A DNA stretch of 64,000 nucleotides, taken from NCBI RefSeq assembly GCF_024362695.1, contig NC_065424.1:7876786-7940785 (forward strand), given 5' to 3'. The translations under genes and the position numbers were made by a program. Shown here piece by piece: positions 1-9,712 of the stretch (position 1 is the stretch's first letter; the number at the start of each line of letters is the position of its first letter). The DNA comes from Pectinophora gossypiella (taxonomy: Eukaryota; Arthropoda; Insecta; Lepidoptera; Gelechiidae). The notes beneath the pieces are model-generated. The model saw only the letters and a program-made list of their open reading frames with translations. It did no database searches and had not been told where the DNA came from.

Positions 1-32
1 GCCTCAAAGTTTTTGTTACGATGTATTCACAC

Positions 33-142
33 TCTTCTTATCATGTGGGTTGTGAGGTGGAATACCAACCTTATCAACCCTGGTGTCAGGGTTATTACTG
101 AGCCGCCAAAGGCCCCTGACATGGCTCATGTAACGACTACAC
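33..142 (-). mobile_element. SINE family A, 3' fragment, followed by a (CA)n run
   Basis: This is the 3' part of the most common SINE here (called SINE A). Read on the minus strand it carries the family's GGCGGCTCAATAATAACCC segment and ends near a GAAGAAG tail. The tRNA-like head is missing. A short (CA)n microsatellite lies directly beside it at 143-162. Bases 143-398 show nothing else recognisable. Confidence 0.75.
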
Positions 143-398
143 ACACACACACACACACACAGTCAACTTCACACTTAAGTAGTTATTTACTTTAATCCTA
201 GTCCAGCAGACAACATTTTTTTTTACTAAAAATTAATCCCATTTCACTCTGTCAACCTGAAAAGCAATTCACTATTCTTTTAAAAACAAATTTACCTTCG
301 CCCCAATAAAGAATGTATGCACACTCTGCGTGATCAAACTGCGCCGTCCATTGGAAACCAATCACCAGCGGACGTGGTGATGTTGACATTAGGGAAAA

Positions 399-714
399 CG
401 GCCTCCGTGGTCCAGTGGTTCAGCGTTCTGCTCACAATCCGGAGGTCTCGGGTTCGAATCGCGGTGGGTTAGATTAGGTTAGGTTAGGAATTAGTTTGGT
501 TAGGACATTACAGGCTGGTCACCTGATAGTCCGAAAGTAAGATGATCCGTGCTTCGGAAGGCACGTTAAGCCGTTGGTCCCGGTTACAACTTACTGATGT
601 AAGTAAGGAGTCGTTACATGAGCCAAGTCAAGGGCCTTTCGCGGCTCAATAGTAACCCTGACACCAGGGTTGATGAGGTTGGTACTCCTCACAACCCACA
701 CGATAGAAGAAGCC
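399..714 (+). mobile_element. SINE family A, near full length
   Basis: It begins with a tRNA-like head with a Pol III B box (GGTTCGAATC). A central core, CGTGCTTCGGAAGGCACGTT followed by AAGCCGTTGGTCCCGG, lies at 548-583. The long 3' segment ends at a (GAA)n-like tail. A short TTAGG-type run at 470-488 replaces part of the usual sequence after the B box. Tail and core match the other SINE A copies in the window. No coding function. Confidence 0.85.
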
Positions 715-1045
715 TGTAATACTGCATTGAAAAGGACAACGACAAGAACAAGTACAACCAGTTTTGACGATAGCAAAATAATTCATTTTCCATTTTTCAG
801 AATACCTACAAATTCAGTTCTCAAAAACGACTAACAATTTGAAAACTTTTCGAGGAAACCCTGACGGAACAATGGCAAAGCAACGTGATTTGGTATAAAA
901 ATACAACAACGAATAAAAAACAATACAACCGTACGACCGTTCTTGTACAGGCAAAAATAAAACCGGCCAAGTGCGTGCATGCCTGCGCAATATTAGGTTC
1001 CGGACTTATTTGTGACATATTATTATATAAAAAGAAACATTAAAA
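715..1045. other. No recognisable feature
   Basis: AT-rich sequence without a supported exon, SINE or inverted repeat. Short open frames on the minus strand have no signal peptide, domain or splice context. Confidence 0.5.
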
Positions 1046-1200
1046 CTGTACTTAAATCATTTACTAAAAGCACAAAATTTCCTTGCGAAGTAAATTAAAA
1101 ACATTGACGTGGGTAATTTATTTTTTACGAAATGGCAACGTGAAATGCTAGCTGTCAGTTTTGAGCATACGGTTTTCTTATACCATGCTTCAAACCTTCA
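1046..1200 (-). repeat. Dispersed repeat paired with 27965-28126
   Basis: The reverse complement closely matches 27965-28126, including the shared stretch TTGCCATTTCGTAAAAAATA and a downstream CTTATACCATGCTT motif. A shorter match to the latter lies at 28635-28670. Type not recognised; probably a non-autonomous DNA element. Confidence 0.6.
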
Positions 1201-1544
1201 AAAACGAGCGTACTCCCATCTGTTAGCATTTATTGTATATTTTAAAATTAATTGTGTATTTTGTTATGTCATTTGTACGTTATAACTAAATTATTAAATA
1301 TTGTGAATGATTTAAAAGTATGTCTGTTGATCGTTCGTCATTCGTCGCTCGCCATTCGCCGTTCCCTTCGCCGACGACAGGGGTAGAGTGGTGGGGATGA
1401 AATAAAACTGTTTGCCTGTTAGAATAAGTCTCAGTTGTTCTGTTGCAAAAGTTGTGTTAAGTGAATATTGGTCAATATATTGATATCCAAGGAAGTATTG
1501 TGTCTTATTCACAAATCACCACGCTGGGAAAAAGTAAAATATTC

Positions 1545-1695
1545 TACACATCTGAAGGCCGGCAACGCACTTGTAACTCCCCTGGTATTGCCGTGTCTAT
1601 GGGCGACGGTAATAGGCTAGTTTCCAACTTTCTTACGGGTTCGGACCGGCGCCGGCGATCCCAGTTTGAGAAGCAAGCCAAGGTATCACAAAACC
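1545..1695 (+). repeat. Dispersed repeat with GAAGGCCGGCAACGCACTTG motif
   Basis: It contains the motif GAAGGCCGGCAACGCACTTG followed by a GGCGACGGTAAT segment. From memory this resembles a retroelement 3' region common in lepidopteran genomes. Bases 1201-1544 before it show only a local imperfect repeat of CGTTCGTCATTCGTC-like units near 1330-1360. Confidence 0.45.
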
Positions 1696-1719
1696 ACAGT
1701 GATTTAATAATGTACATAT

Positions 1720-2050
1720 CATCATCATTATACCATTTCCACAGGGTCCGCTAACCTAACCTGAAGATGTGACAGGACCAGTTTTTTACAGAAGCGACTG
1801 CCTGTCTGACCTTCCAACCCGCGAAGGTAAAACCAGCCCAATACAAGTTGGGTCACATACCTCCGAAAATGCATTTCTCGGGAATGTGGGTCTCCTCACG
1901 ATGTCTTCCTTCACCGCTGAGCACGTGATAATCATTTGTGATCCAGACATTAATTCGAAAATAAATTCGACAATCATTGGTTTAAGCATGTTTGTGCTCA
2001 ATTCGAACTTGCGACCTCAAAGTGAGCGGCAAGCGTTCTACCAACTGGAC
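1720..2050 (-). mobile_element. SINE family B
   Basis: A second tRNA-derived SINE. On the minus strand the head carries AGTTGGTAGAACGCTTGCC (A-box region) and a degenerate B box. It is followed by AGGAAGACATCGTGAGGAGA and the 3' end with CTTCAGGTTAGGTTAGCGGA and a GATGATGAT tail. Matching copies lie at 11343-11689, 24030-24330, 37070-37260 and 63665-63880. Confidence 0.8.
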
Positions 2051-2637
2051 ATATATTCATTCCAAATCACAACTTTATATTATAAAGAATCTCTCAACTA
2101 AGCCCCGGACAGATAGATAGACGAACGAACATGGCAAAACTGTAAGTCCCTTAACACTGTGGTGGTGTGGTGTAACTGTGGTGTCCCTTTATAATAAGCG
2201 TTTCTTTCTTTCTTTCTTTATTTGACTATGGAACCCTAAAAAAACGTAGAGAATTTTTAAACCATTTTTCGGATACAATTCGGTTAAAAAATACCTACCT
2301 GTCCTCGGTAGAGGTAAAAAAATAAACTGAATTCAATTTTGCAATTTGAACACAGTCATGTTGTAGGTATGAATGCTATGCCAAGAGCAAACCCATCAAA
2401 GGTAAAAAAGAACAGAGGAGAAGGAAAAAACAGGGGAAGAAAAAATACTCTGATCTTCCATGTCAGGGGATATTTGATTAAAAAAAGCAGACTCTTTGGA
2501 TACGGGATAACGCTAGGGAGATAGCTAGATTCTTAGGTCCGCAAAATTTCGGTTGAGGAACCAGATCCCGACGGCGGTCCGTGAATTAGTAACTCCTGGA
2601 ATATAATGTAATTTAAATTCAAAAATACACATAATAT
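2051..2637. other. No supported gene; low-complexity and unknown repeats
   Basis: It holds a (TTTC)n run at about 2200-2220 followed by CTATGGAACCCTAAAAAAAC, a motif often seen in insect DNA transposons. The small plus-strand frame at 2339-2524 is lysine-rich and has no domain. Confidence 0.4.
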
Positions 2638-2697
2638 AACCAGCCTATATACGTCCCACTGATGGGCACAAGCCTCCCCTCAAACAACCGGAGGGGG
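2638..2697 (-). mobile_element. SINE family C, 3' tail fragment
   Basis: The reverse complement matches the SINE C tail, GAGGCTTGTGCCCATCAGTG followed by GGACGTATATAGGCTG. It abuts the (GTTA)n run that forms the 3' end of the adjacent LINE. Confidence 0.7.
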
Positions 2698-4546
2698 TTA
2701 GTTAGTTAGTTAGTGGGCTCTGTTTTCCGCATTTAGACTCTAAGGTGGCCCATTATGCGTGTAATTGTTGACTACGTAAGCCAACCTAACTCCTTCCAGA
2801 AGCTCAGAAGCCTCCTGGGGTTTTCACAGGCTTCGCGGAGCGACCCCATTCCTTTGAGGATTTTTGCCCGTTGTGCTGACACTCCCGTGCATTCCAGGAT
2901 TACATGGGGGGCAGTTTCTTCTGCGTCCAGACAGCCTCTGCAAAGTGGGCTGTCCGTTATCCCTAAGTTAAATAGGTGCTTGTTGAGTGGGCAGTGACCC
3001 GTAATACTGCCCACTACTATTCGAAGGTCATTGCGGTTTAAACGAAGCAGTCGGCGAGTGAAGCTCTTGGATATCATCGGCATGATATCCTTCGACTGTC
3101 TGCATGTGGGCAGCTGTGCCCACCTGTCGCTGTGTAGTTGCTGGGTATGGTCCCGTACCCACGAGCGTAACTGACTGAAGGGTATCGGCAGGATTGGTTC
3201 GGGTCCATATATCCTGGTGTCTGATCCTCTCCTTGCCAGTTCGTCGGCGGCATCATTACCCAGCGATCCACTGTGCCCTTTAATCCACTGCAGGGTAACC
3301 TTGTTAGTGAAAGCCACCTTCTGCAGTTCTCTGTGGCACTCGTATATTAGCCCTGAGGTTATGTTGTCACTATTTAGGGCTTGTAAGACAGCTGCGCTGT
3401 CTGAGAGGATTCTGATGTCATAACCCTTGACCTTTCTCTTCCTCACTGTGCTGGCGGCTTGAATTATGGCTACACATTCACATTGAAAAATGGAGCTGTA
3501 TCTTCCTAGAGCCACTGATTTTTGAATGTTTAAGTCGAGTGAGAAAACTCCGGCACCCGTCCCTGAGGACATTTTGGAACCATCTGTGTAGATGCGAAGT
3601 TCCCTGATGCCGGATTGATCTCGCTCTGTTTCCTGCAGACTTATCACATAGTTTCTTTCTGTAATCTGCGTTTGTGGGATGCTGTCGCATGGGGCGAGTA
3701 AAAGTTTTTGATGTTGTATTGCCCTGTCTAGAATTTTGGTATGTGGGCCTATGCCATTTGTATTCCATATTCCGGTGTTGCGAAGTCTCATCGCTGCCAT
3801 CGTGGCTTCCTGTTTAACTATCAGGTCCAGGGGTGGCAAGCTTAGAATTACTTCAAGTGCTGCAGTAGGTGTAGTCCTCATGCAGCCGGTGATAGCAGAG
3901 CAGGCCAATCTCTGGAACTGCTGTAGCTTTGTAATGGTTGTGCTGAGCTCGGTCCTGGGCCACCAAACTATTGCTCCATATGTCAGTAATGGTTTTATCA
4001 CGGTATTGTATAGCCAAAGCGTGATCTTAGGTGAGAGTCCCCATGTTTTCCCCATGAGCCGTTTGCATTGCCAGAACGCTATGCAGGCTCTCTCCAGTTT
4101 ATTTTCTAGGTGTTTGTTCCATAGCAGCTTATTGTCTAGAATAACGCCCAGGTATTTGACTTCGCTACTTAATTTGAGATATGTGCCGAAAAGTTTGGGT
4201 AATTTTAAGTTATCCAATTTCCGTTTATTGGTGAAAAGTATAAGTTCCGTCTTGGACGGATTTACCGATAGGTTGTGCCTAGTGCACCAGTCTTCGACTA
4301 TCCTCAAAGCGGATCCCATGAGATCGCATAGTGTGTTTTCAAATCTCCCACTGATGAGAATAGATAGATCGTCAGCATAGCCCACTGTGAAGAATTTGTG
4401 TTTGTTTAACGATTCTATCAACTCGTTAACCACAATATTCCATAAGAGAGGCGATAGGACTCCGCCCTGTGGGCACCCTTTCGCTACTATGCCTCTAGTG
4501 GTGTTGTTCACAGTGAATTGTGTGAAAGTGACACAGTGAAACAGTG
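2698..4546 (-). mobile_element. 5'-truncated non-LTR retrotransposon (LINE) with RT and RNase H
   Basis: The element runs from a 5' truncation near 4546, just inside the reverse transcriptase domain, to a 3' untranslated stretch ending in an (ACTA)n tail (seen on the plus strand as GTTAGTTAGTTAGT at 2698-2712). Truncation at the 5' end with a simple-repeat 3' end is typical of target-primed reverse transcription. Fragments resembling a SINE C tail lie directly beyond the truncation at 4550-4600. The RNase H domain places it in the I/R1/LOA-like part of the LINE tree rather than CR1 or RTE; the exact clade was not determined. Confidence 0.85.
2772..4544 (-). CDS. LINE ORF2 fragment: reverse transcriptase plus RNase H, 5' truncated
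   Basis: One uninterrupted frame covers the palm and thumb of a reverse transcriptase and a C-terminal RNase H. Visible motifs in order are KGCPQGGVLSPLLWN, the catalytic YADDL box, and YLGVILDNKLLW. The RNase H motifs follow: YTDGSK (first Asp), a QCECVAI Glu region, LSDSAAVLQAL (Asp) and WIKGHSGSLGNDAADELA (His/Asp). A CxxC...H...C cluster (CRGCLDAEETAPHVILEC) lies near the C terminus. The endonuclease and first RT motifs are absent, so this copy cannot move by itself. The reading frame upstream of about 4544 is chimeric sequence from neighbouring repeats, so I do not count the first roughly 15 codons of the open frame. Absence of stop codons suggests a fairly young copy. Confidence 0.85.
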   Translation of the reverse strand: MFHCVTFTQFTVNNTTRGIVAKGCPQGGVLSPLLWNIVVNELIESLNKHKFFTVGYADDLSILISGRFENTLCDLMGSALRIVEDWCTRHNLSVNPSKTELILFTNKRKLDNLKLPKLFGTYLKLSSEVKYLGVILDNKLLWNKHLENKLERACIAFWQCKRLMGKTWGLSPKITLWLYNTVIKPLLTYGAIVWWPRTELSTTITKLQQFQRLACSAITGCMRTTPTAALEVILSLPPLDLIVKQEATMAAMRLRNTGIWNTNGIGPHTKILDRAIQHQKLLLAPCDSIPQTQITERNYVISLQETERDQSGIRELRIYTDGSKMSSGTGAGVFSLDLNIQKSVALGRYSSIFQCECVAIIQAASTVRKRKVKGYDIRILSDSAAVLQALNSDNITSGLIYECHRELQKVAFTNKVTLQWIKGHSGSLGNDAADELARRGSDTRIYGPEPILPIPFSQLRSWVRDHTQQLHSDRWAQLPTCRQSKDIMPMISKSFTRRLLRLNRNDLRIVVGSITGHCPLNKHLFNLGITDSPLCRGCLDAEETAPHVILECTGVSAQRAKILKGMGSLREACENPRRLLSFWKELGWLT

Positions 4547-4755
4547 AAACCGGAGGGGGTATGGAGCATGCTCCAACACGCTGCTCCACTGCGGATCGGC
4601 GGAAGTGTTGGGGCTAGTAACTCGGGTTCAGGTGATTCAAAAATTAAATCAAATCAAATATACTTTATTGCACAGAACTACATTTAAACAATCAGACATC
4701 CAAACAAAGGACAGTCTCACGAACGAACGGACGTCGACAGTAGGTTTATAGATAA
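4547..4755. repeat. SINE C tail fragment and LINE 3' tail junk
   Basis: 4550-4600 contains GGAGGGGGTATGGAGCATGC and CGCTGCTCCACTGCGG, matching the reverse complement of SINE C. 4640-4675 contains AATCAAATCAAATATACTTT followed by ATTGCAC, the reverse complement of a LINE 3' tail of the type also seen at 62550-62580. Confidence 0.55.
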
Positions 4756-5013
4756 CTAGCGACCTGCCCCGGCTTCGCTCGGGTGCAATGCAAGGGGAAA
4801 AAATGAAATTATTTACGACACCACATTAAAAACCTCCAGAATAACAGTATTTCTCACTATTTAATGGATGTTATTATACATATAAACCATCCTCTTAAAT
4901 CACTCTATCTATTAAAAAAACCGCATCAATATCCGTTGCGTAGTTTTAAAGTTTTAAGCGTACATAGGGATATAGGGACAGAAAAAGCGACTTTGTTTTA
5001 TACTATGTAGTGA
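4756..5013 (-). mobile_element. Non-autonomous Helitron, family 2 (258 bp)
   Basis: On the minus strand it starts TCACTACATAGTATAAAACA and ends GGGGCAGGTCGCTAG, the TC...CTAG termini of a Helitron. The flanks are A on the 5' side and T on the 3' side, as expected for insertion between A and T. A GC-rich hairpin-like segment precedes the CTAG end. No Rep/helicase coding. Related copies lie at 11103-11729 and 56885-57112. Confidence 0.85.
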
Positions 5014-5292
5014 TAATATGTGACAATAGCAAAGGACAATACACCACATTAGTTATAAATCAATCTATCCATGAATACACCGAGTGTGTAGGTCCAACTA
5101 TTATTGTTACAAAGCAAGAATGGTTAATTCTGTATGATTAATAATAACTCCGGGACCTTTGTCAATTTACGGAACATTGTTCTGTACTCCGGGATACAGA
5201 AACGGAATAATTCGGAATTCCTCTTCCTATTCCTATCGTCGCATTATAATGAAAACCACGTAAGTGCCTTGAAATGAAACGAAATGAAAAAT
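5014..5292. other. No recognisable feature
   Basis: AT-rich sequence between a Helitron and a SINE; no exon or inverted repeat seen. Confidence 0.4.
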
Positions 5293-5625
5293 GAATTCTT
5301 CTTCTTCTATCGTGTGGGTTGTGAGGTGAATAACCAACCCCATCAACCCTGGTGTCATTTATATTACTGAGCCCGCCATAGGCCCCTGGCATGACTCATG
5401 TAACGACTACGTACTTACATCAGTAAGTAATAACCGGGACCAACGGCTTAACGTGCCTTTCGAAGCACGGCTCTTTTTACTTTTTGGACAATCAGGTGAT
5501 CAGCCTGTAATGTCCTAACCAAACTAGGGATCACAAACTGATTTTTGTGATTTGTCCCCACCGAGATTCGAACCCAGAACCTGCGGATCGTGGGCACAAC
5601 GTTCAACCACTGGACCACGGAGGCC
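5293..5625 (-). mobile_element. SINE family A, near full length
   Basis: The reverse complement runs from the GGCCTCCGTGGTCCAGTGGT head through the central core to a GAAGAAGAATTC tail. The B box is degenerate. A ready full-length reference for the family in this window. Confidence 0.85.
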
Positions 5626-6365
5626 GTTAAAAAAAAGGAATTGAAATGAAATAAAAATTTAAGTAATAAATGTGGTAGGTATATAGATGGAAGTAATGCT
5701 TTTAGCCTTCAGCACATTTAGTCATATTGTGACATACAATAATAATTACGAAAGGCTCTTACAAATATACTTATCTAAAAAAAACCTATTCGAATAAACT
5801 TAAAAACTCACTTAACCTACAAAACTGTTTTCCCTTTAATCAGTTTTTGAGTTGGGATCGAACTTTAGAGGGGATAGCTAGAGGTTTTAGGGGATTATAG
5901 GGGAAGCCTTTTTTTTAAATTACATTGATTTTCTTCAACAAAACCCAGATTTCTTTCAATTAATTTGAATCCGGATTAAAATTGTTTTTTTTTTGTGTCC
6001 GTCCAAATCGCCGGTCACGATTGATTGTACGTCCATCACATGATGAACTAAGTACTCACAACACACTGAGCTTTCTGTTTTTTCAACAGTTTTAAAAGCC
6101 TCAAATATACGACATATTATTCTTGTTTTTCATTAGACGTCGGCCTCATAAAGCGTTGTCCACGCGAAATTTTACGTCCGTTCATTAATGCCGCAGTAAC
6201 CGTATATCAACCGGCTAATAACTCCTGACACGGGTGTCCCGGGTGTGTTCACAAATACCCGGGTGTCTGGATACCCGGAATATTTAGTGATACATACACA
6301 AATTCACATCCGCGATCCGCGGTGGGCAGAGCGATAAGTAATTAAATGAGAATACCTATGTGTGT
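5626..6365. other. No supported gene; part of repeat F at about 6025-6080
   Basis: Mostly AT-rich. Near 6025-6080 a fragment with ACATGATGAACTAAGTACTC and AGCTTTCTGTT matches repeat F (10855-11035, 27595-27775). 6225-6290 contains a local CGGGTGT repeat of no known type. Confidence 0.4.
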
Positions 6366-6495
6366 ACAGTCATGAGCAATATAATGTACCCACTTTAGGA
6401 CTCTGTCGTACTAATATATTTGACATTTAGTGAGACTTACAGTTCAATTTGTCAAAAAAGTTAATGTGACATGGTACCAAAGTGTGTGTACGAGG
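6366..6495 (+). mobile_element. MITE family M1, partial, running into a GT-rich microsatellite
   Basis: It begins ACAGTCATGAGCAATATAAT and includes GTTAATGTGACATGGTACCA. The other end of the family (TATTAATGCTCGTGACCGTA) has been replaced by a GTGTGTGAGTGAG microsatellite extending to about 6560. Better copies lie at 42096-42242 and 47523-47672. Confidence 0.7.
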
Positions 6496-6644
6496 GTGTG
6501 TGTGTGAGTGAGAAGGTGTGTGTGTGTGTGTGTGTGAGTGAGAGGGTGTGTCTATATGTGTGTTATGAGTCAATGTCGATGTATGTGTGGAATGTTTCCC
6601 TCTCTCTTTTTATCTTAATTTAACCGGAAGAAAACTTATTCGCT

Positions 6645-6745
6645 TCCAGGGGGTTAAAATGTCCACATCGAAGAGATTCATATGAGAAAGCAATATTGCA
6701 ATTTGAAATTTGCGCATATAAAAGTAAGTGCGCAATGCAAACAAA
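6645..6745 (+). mobile_element. MITE family M2, half element
   Basis: It matches 52990-53100 (shared AGCAATATTGCAATTTGA and AAAAGTAAGTGCGCAATGCA). A complete palindromic copy is at 42331-42484. 6746-6985 shows nothing further. Confidence 0.6.
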
Positions 6746-7032
6746 AATCAGTTCCACACGAATGAATATAAGCAAGATAAGTAGGAAAAGAAAAAAAATA
6801 GATAGTGTAAGTAGTATATTTGCAAGTCTTACTGAAAAACTAAGTTAAAAAACTAAGTATAAACCCAGTTTAGTGGGCTAACGCATTATTGCACTCGTTA
6901 TGAAAGTTATGAAATAAGTTATGTCTGTTTTGTAACAGGGATTGGTCGATGCATAATCTATGAATGCTGACTTTGAACATGCAATAGAACATTCTTTTTC
7001 TACCGTGTGGGTTGCTGAGGTTAATGACCAAC

Positions 7033-7105
7033 CTCCGGCCACCGGCTGACTGCAACCCAGCATCCGAACGGTGTGGTGCCGTACGGAAGACAGTAAACTA
7101 TGTAC
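7033..7105 (-). repeat. Repeat found again inverted at 8838-8910
   Basis: The segment carries CTGCAACCCAGCATCC and GGTGTGGTGCCGTACGG; the reverse complement recurs at 8838-8910. It is squeezed between two SINE A pieces (a tiny 3' fragment at 6990-7032 and the copy at 7108). Confidence 0.6.
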
Positions 7106-7107
7106 TC

Positions 7108-7412
7108 TTCTACCGTGTGGTGAATTACCAACCTCATCAACCCTGGTGTCAGGGTTATTACTGAGCAGCCAGAGGCCCTTAATATGGCTCATGAAGCAAC
7201 AACTTGCACCGGTAATTAGTAACTGGGACCAACGGCTTAATGTGCTTAACGTGGATTGCATCTAACTTTCGGACGATCAGGTGATTAGCCTGTAATGTCC
7301 TAACCAAACTAGGAATAACAAAATGGTTTTTGTGATATGTCCCCACCGGGATTCCAACCCGGAACCTCCGGATCGTAAGCCTAACGCTCAACCACTGGAT
7401 CACGGAGGCCGA
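7108..7412 (-). mobile_element. SINE family A
   Basis: Reverse complement of the SINE A consensus, from GGCCTCCGTGATCCAGTGGT to an AGAAGAGTA tail. The central core is damaged (the TTCGGAAGGCACG part is shortened), so this is an older copy. Confidence 0.8.
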
Positions 7413-7736
7413 AAATAGAACATTAGGTATTCTGAAAGGAGATCGAATATCCTTATTTTAATTGTCCTAAGGTCGATCGTCCTAACGTGATGTTCTTAAT
7501 ATTCTGTAGTCCTAATTAGTTCCTGTCTTATATTAATAACTCGATTTAACTTACTCGATTTTTTCATGTTTTTGTTGGGATAATATTTTACAATAGCTTC
7601 ATTGCGCGGTAAGAATTAGATCTGTCAAAGTAGGTACGTAAGTTAGTGTTGTGACGTTCATTAGCATAGTGACGTATCAGACGAGATTAGGTCGATCGAT
7701 TCTTTTCTACTTAGCAGTACATAGCTAAGTGTTAAG

Positions 7737-7914
7737 TAAGATGATCTGTGTTTCGGAAGGCACGTTTAGCCGTTGGTCCCGGTTACTACTTACTGATGTA
7801 AGTGAGAAGTCGTTACATGAGCCATGTCAGGGGTCTTTGGCGGCTCAATAATAACCCTGACACCCGAGTTGATAAGGTTGGTAATTCACGTCACAACACA
7901 CACGGTAGAAGAAG
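7737..7914 (+). mobile_element. SINE family A, 3' half
   Basis: It starts at the central core (GTGTTTCGGAAGGCACGTTT) and runs to AGAAGAAGAG. The tRNA-like head is absent, typical of 5' truncation. 7413-7736 before it shows no recognisable feature. Confidence 0.8.
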
Positions 7915-7924
7915 AGTACAGTCA

Positions 7925-8348
7925 TCTAAATATATAAAAGGAGAAACTGACTAACTGACATATCAACGCACAGCCTAATCGGCTAAACGTAGGCACTTGA
8001 AATTTGGAAGGGACGTAGCTTAGGTATCGTAGAGGTGCACTAAGAAAGGAATTCCCGAAATTCCCACGGGAACGGGAATTATCGGGAAAATCCTTTTGTA
8101 TGAAAAATATAAACCGCTTAAGTTAGACGCTTGAAATTTGGCATGCAGGTTCCTTAGTTAACTTAAAGCTTAGTTGCAACAGGATATTGCAAAATTCCCA
8201 CGGAAACGGGAGTTAGCGGGAAAAAAAATTGTATGAAAAAATCTAAACTGCATAAGTTAGATGCTTGAAATTTAATATGCACTCCCACACACACAAAGAT
8301 CTCTCTTTTATAACACGCCACGCGGACGAAGTCGCGGGCAAAAGCTAG
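7925..8348 (+). mobile_element. Non-autonomous Helitron, family 1 (424 bp)
   Basis: Starts TCTAAATATATAAAAGG and ends GTCGCGGGCAAAAGCTAG, preceded by host A and followed by host T. Both terminal types are well known for arthropod Helitrons. Three internal diverged units each contain a CTTGAAATTT motif and CCCACGG(G/A)AACGGGA. No Rep/helicase frame. Because it splits a recognisable MITE, the host target is certain. Confidence 0.88.
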
Positions 8349-8416
8349 TGATCAATATAATGTACCCACTTTAGGACTCTGTCACACTTACATATTTGAC
8401 ATTTAGTGAGTCTTAC

Positions 8417-8757
8417 AGCCTCCGTGGTCTAACAGCCTCCGTGGTCTAGTGGTTAGAGCGTTAGGCTCACGATCTGGAGGTCCGGGTTCGATTCCCGATG
8501 GGGACATTGTCGAAATCACTTTGTGAGACTGTCCTTTGTTTGGTAAGGACTTTTCAGGCTTGAATCACCTGATTGTCCGAAAAAGTAAGATGATTCCGTG
8601 CTTCGGAGGGCACGTTAAGCCGTTGGTCCCGGCTATTAGCCGTAAAAACACCTCCACCAACCCGCAGTGGAGCAGCATGGAGTATGCTCCATACCCCCTC
8701 CGGTTGATTGAGGGGAGGCCTGTGGCCAGCAGTGGGACGTATATAGGCAGTTTATGA
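8417..8757 (+). mobile_element. SINE family C with a duplicated 5' head
   Basis: The tRNA-like head is GCCTCCGTGGTCTAGTGGTT, with a good B box (GGTTCGATTCC). The SINE core is at 8597-8632, and the tail has GGGAGGCCTGTGGCCAGCAG and GACGTATATAGGC. The first 16 bases of the head occur twice (8419-8434 and 8436-8450 region). Flanking repeats GAGTCTTACAG on both sides look like the target-site duplication inside M1. Confidence 0.85.
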
Positions 8758-8837
8758 GTCTTACAGTTCAATTTGTCAAAAAAGTTAATGTGACATGGTA
8801 CCAAAGTGTATACAATATACATATTAATGCTCGTGAC

Positions 8838-8910
8838 CGTACATAGTTTACCGTGTTCCGTACGGCACCACACCGCTCGGATGCTGGGTTGCAGTGAGCC
8901 GGTGGTCGTG
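8838..8910 (+). repeat. Repeat, inverted copy of 7033-7105
   Basis: Contains CCGTACGGCACCACACCG and GGATGCTGGGTTGCAGTGAG, the reverse complement of the segment at 7033-7105. It directly adjoins the right end of M1. Function unknown. Confidence 0.55.
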
Positions 8911-9094
8911 CAATTGACAGTCAAACGACACACAAAGGGAACCTACACAAACAGGTCAAGTGCGGTATGGCACGTATTCGGTTATTTATAGACCGTTTCT
9001 ACAAGTACTATCCAGTTTATTCGACCGACCTGATCTTACTGTGAAAAAAGTATATTTTATTAAAAGAGTTTTTTTTTTCGTTTTTGTAAGATGA

Positions 9095-9240
9095 TTTTAA
9101 AGCCGTTGGTCCCGGTTATCATCCGAAAAGAACACAGCCAACCCGCAGTGGAGCAGTGTGGTGGAGAATGCTCCATACCCCCTCCGGTCGATTGAGGGGA
9201 GGCCTGTGCCTATTAGTGGGACGTATGAAGGATATTTATG
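9095..9240 (+). mobile_element. SINE family C, 3' part
   Basis: From the core (AAGCCGTTGGTCCCGG) through ACCCGCAGTGGAGCAG to GGGAGGCCTGTGCC and GGACGTATG. Head missing. 8911-9094 shows nothing recognisable. Confidence 0.75.
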
Positions 9241-9592
9241 CTCAAACCACTAGACCACGGATGTTGTTGAAGCTAGTTTCAATTTAACTAAAATAAATTG
9301 TGTATTTTTTTACCATAAAATAAATTAATTGAAAGATATCGAGTTTTGTTGAAATAAATCACATCAGAATGTAATTTTTAAAACAGGTGTGTTTTTACTT
9401 GTCTTTTTCTATAAAGCGACGAAAAAATTATACATATATATCCTTGAATGTACTCGTTTGATTGTAGACCTAGAGACTTTGATGAATGATGTTTTTTTTT
9501 TCTTTTTTGACGTGATTTATTGTGGATTTGCCGCGAATTTCATGAGCCCTCCGCACTTATACGTACTTTGTTGATTTATACACAAAACATAA
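9241..9592. other. No recognisable feature
   Basis: AT-rich, with poly-T runs; the 61-codon open frame at 9389-9574 reflects T-rich sequence and has no domain. Confidence 0.4.
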
Positions 9593-9712
9593 ATAGTCTA
9601 TATACGTCCCACTGCTGGGCACACGCCTCCTCTCAATCAACCGGAGGGGGTATACGCTGCTCCACTGCAGGTTAGTAGAGGTATTTGGACTAGTAACCCG
9701 GTACTAACGGCG
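9593..9712 (-). mobile_element. SINE family C, 3' fragment
   Basis: Reverse complement of the SINE C tail, including GAGGCGTGTGCCCAGCAGTG and ACGTATATAGAC. Internal deletion in the TGGAGCAGCGTGGTGG region. Confidence 0.7.

Larger units (their letters stand above)
7917..8850 (+). mobile_element. MITE M1 interrupted by a Helitron and a SINE
   Basis: The two ends of one M1 element are separated. ACAGTCA at 7918-7924 continues after the Helitron as TGATCAATATAATGTACCC at 8349. The right part resumes after the SINE with GAGTCTTACAGTTCAATTTG and ends ATGCTCGTGACCGTACA. The order of events is therefore M1 first, then a Helitron into its left end and a SINE C into its middle. Confidence 0.8.

Noticed and set aside
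3736..4380. 214-codon plus-strand open frame
   Set aside because: It lies opposite the LINE reverse transcriptase frame and has no domain; a shadow of the real minus-strand coding.
6480..6560. Regulatory element in the GT-rich stretch
   Set aside because: A simple (GT)n/(GTGA)n microsatellite at the broken edge of a MITE; nothing suggests function.
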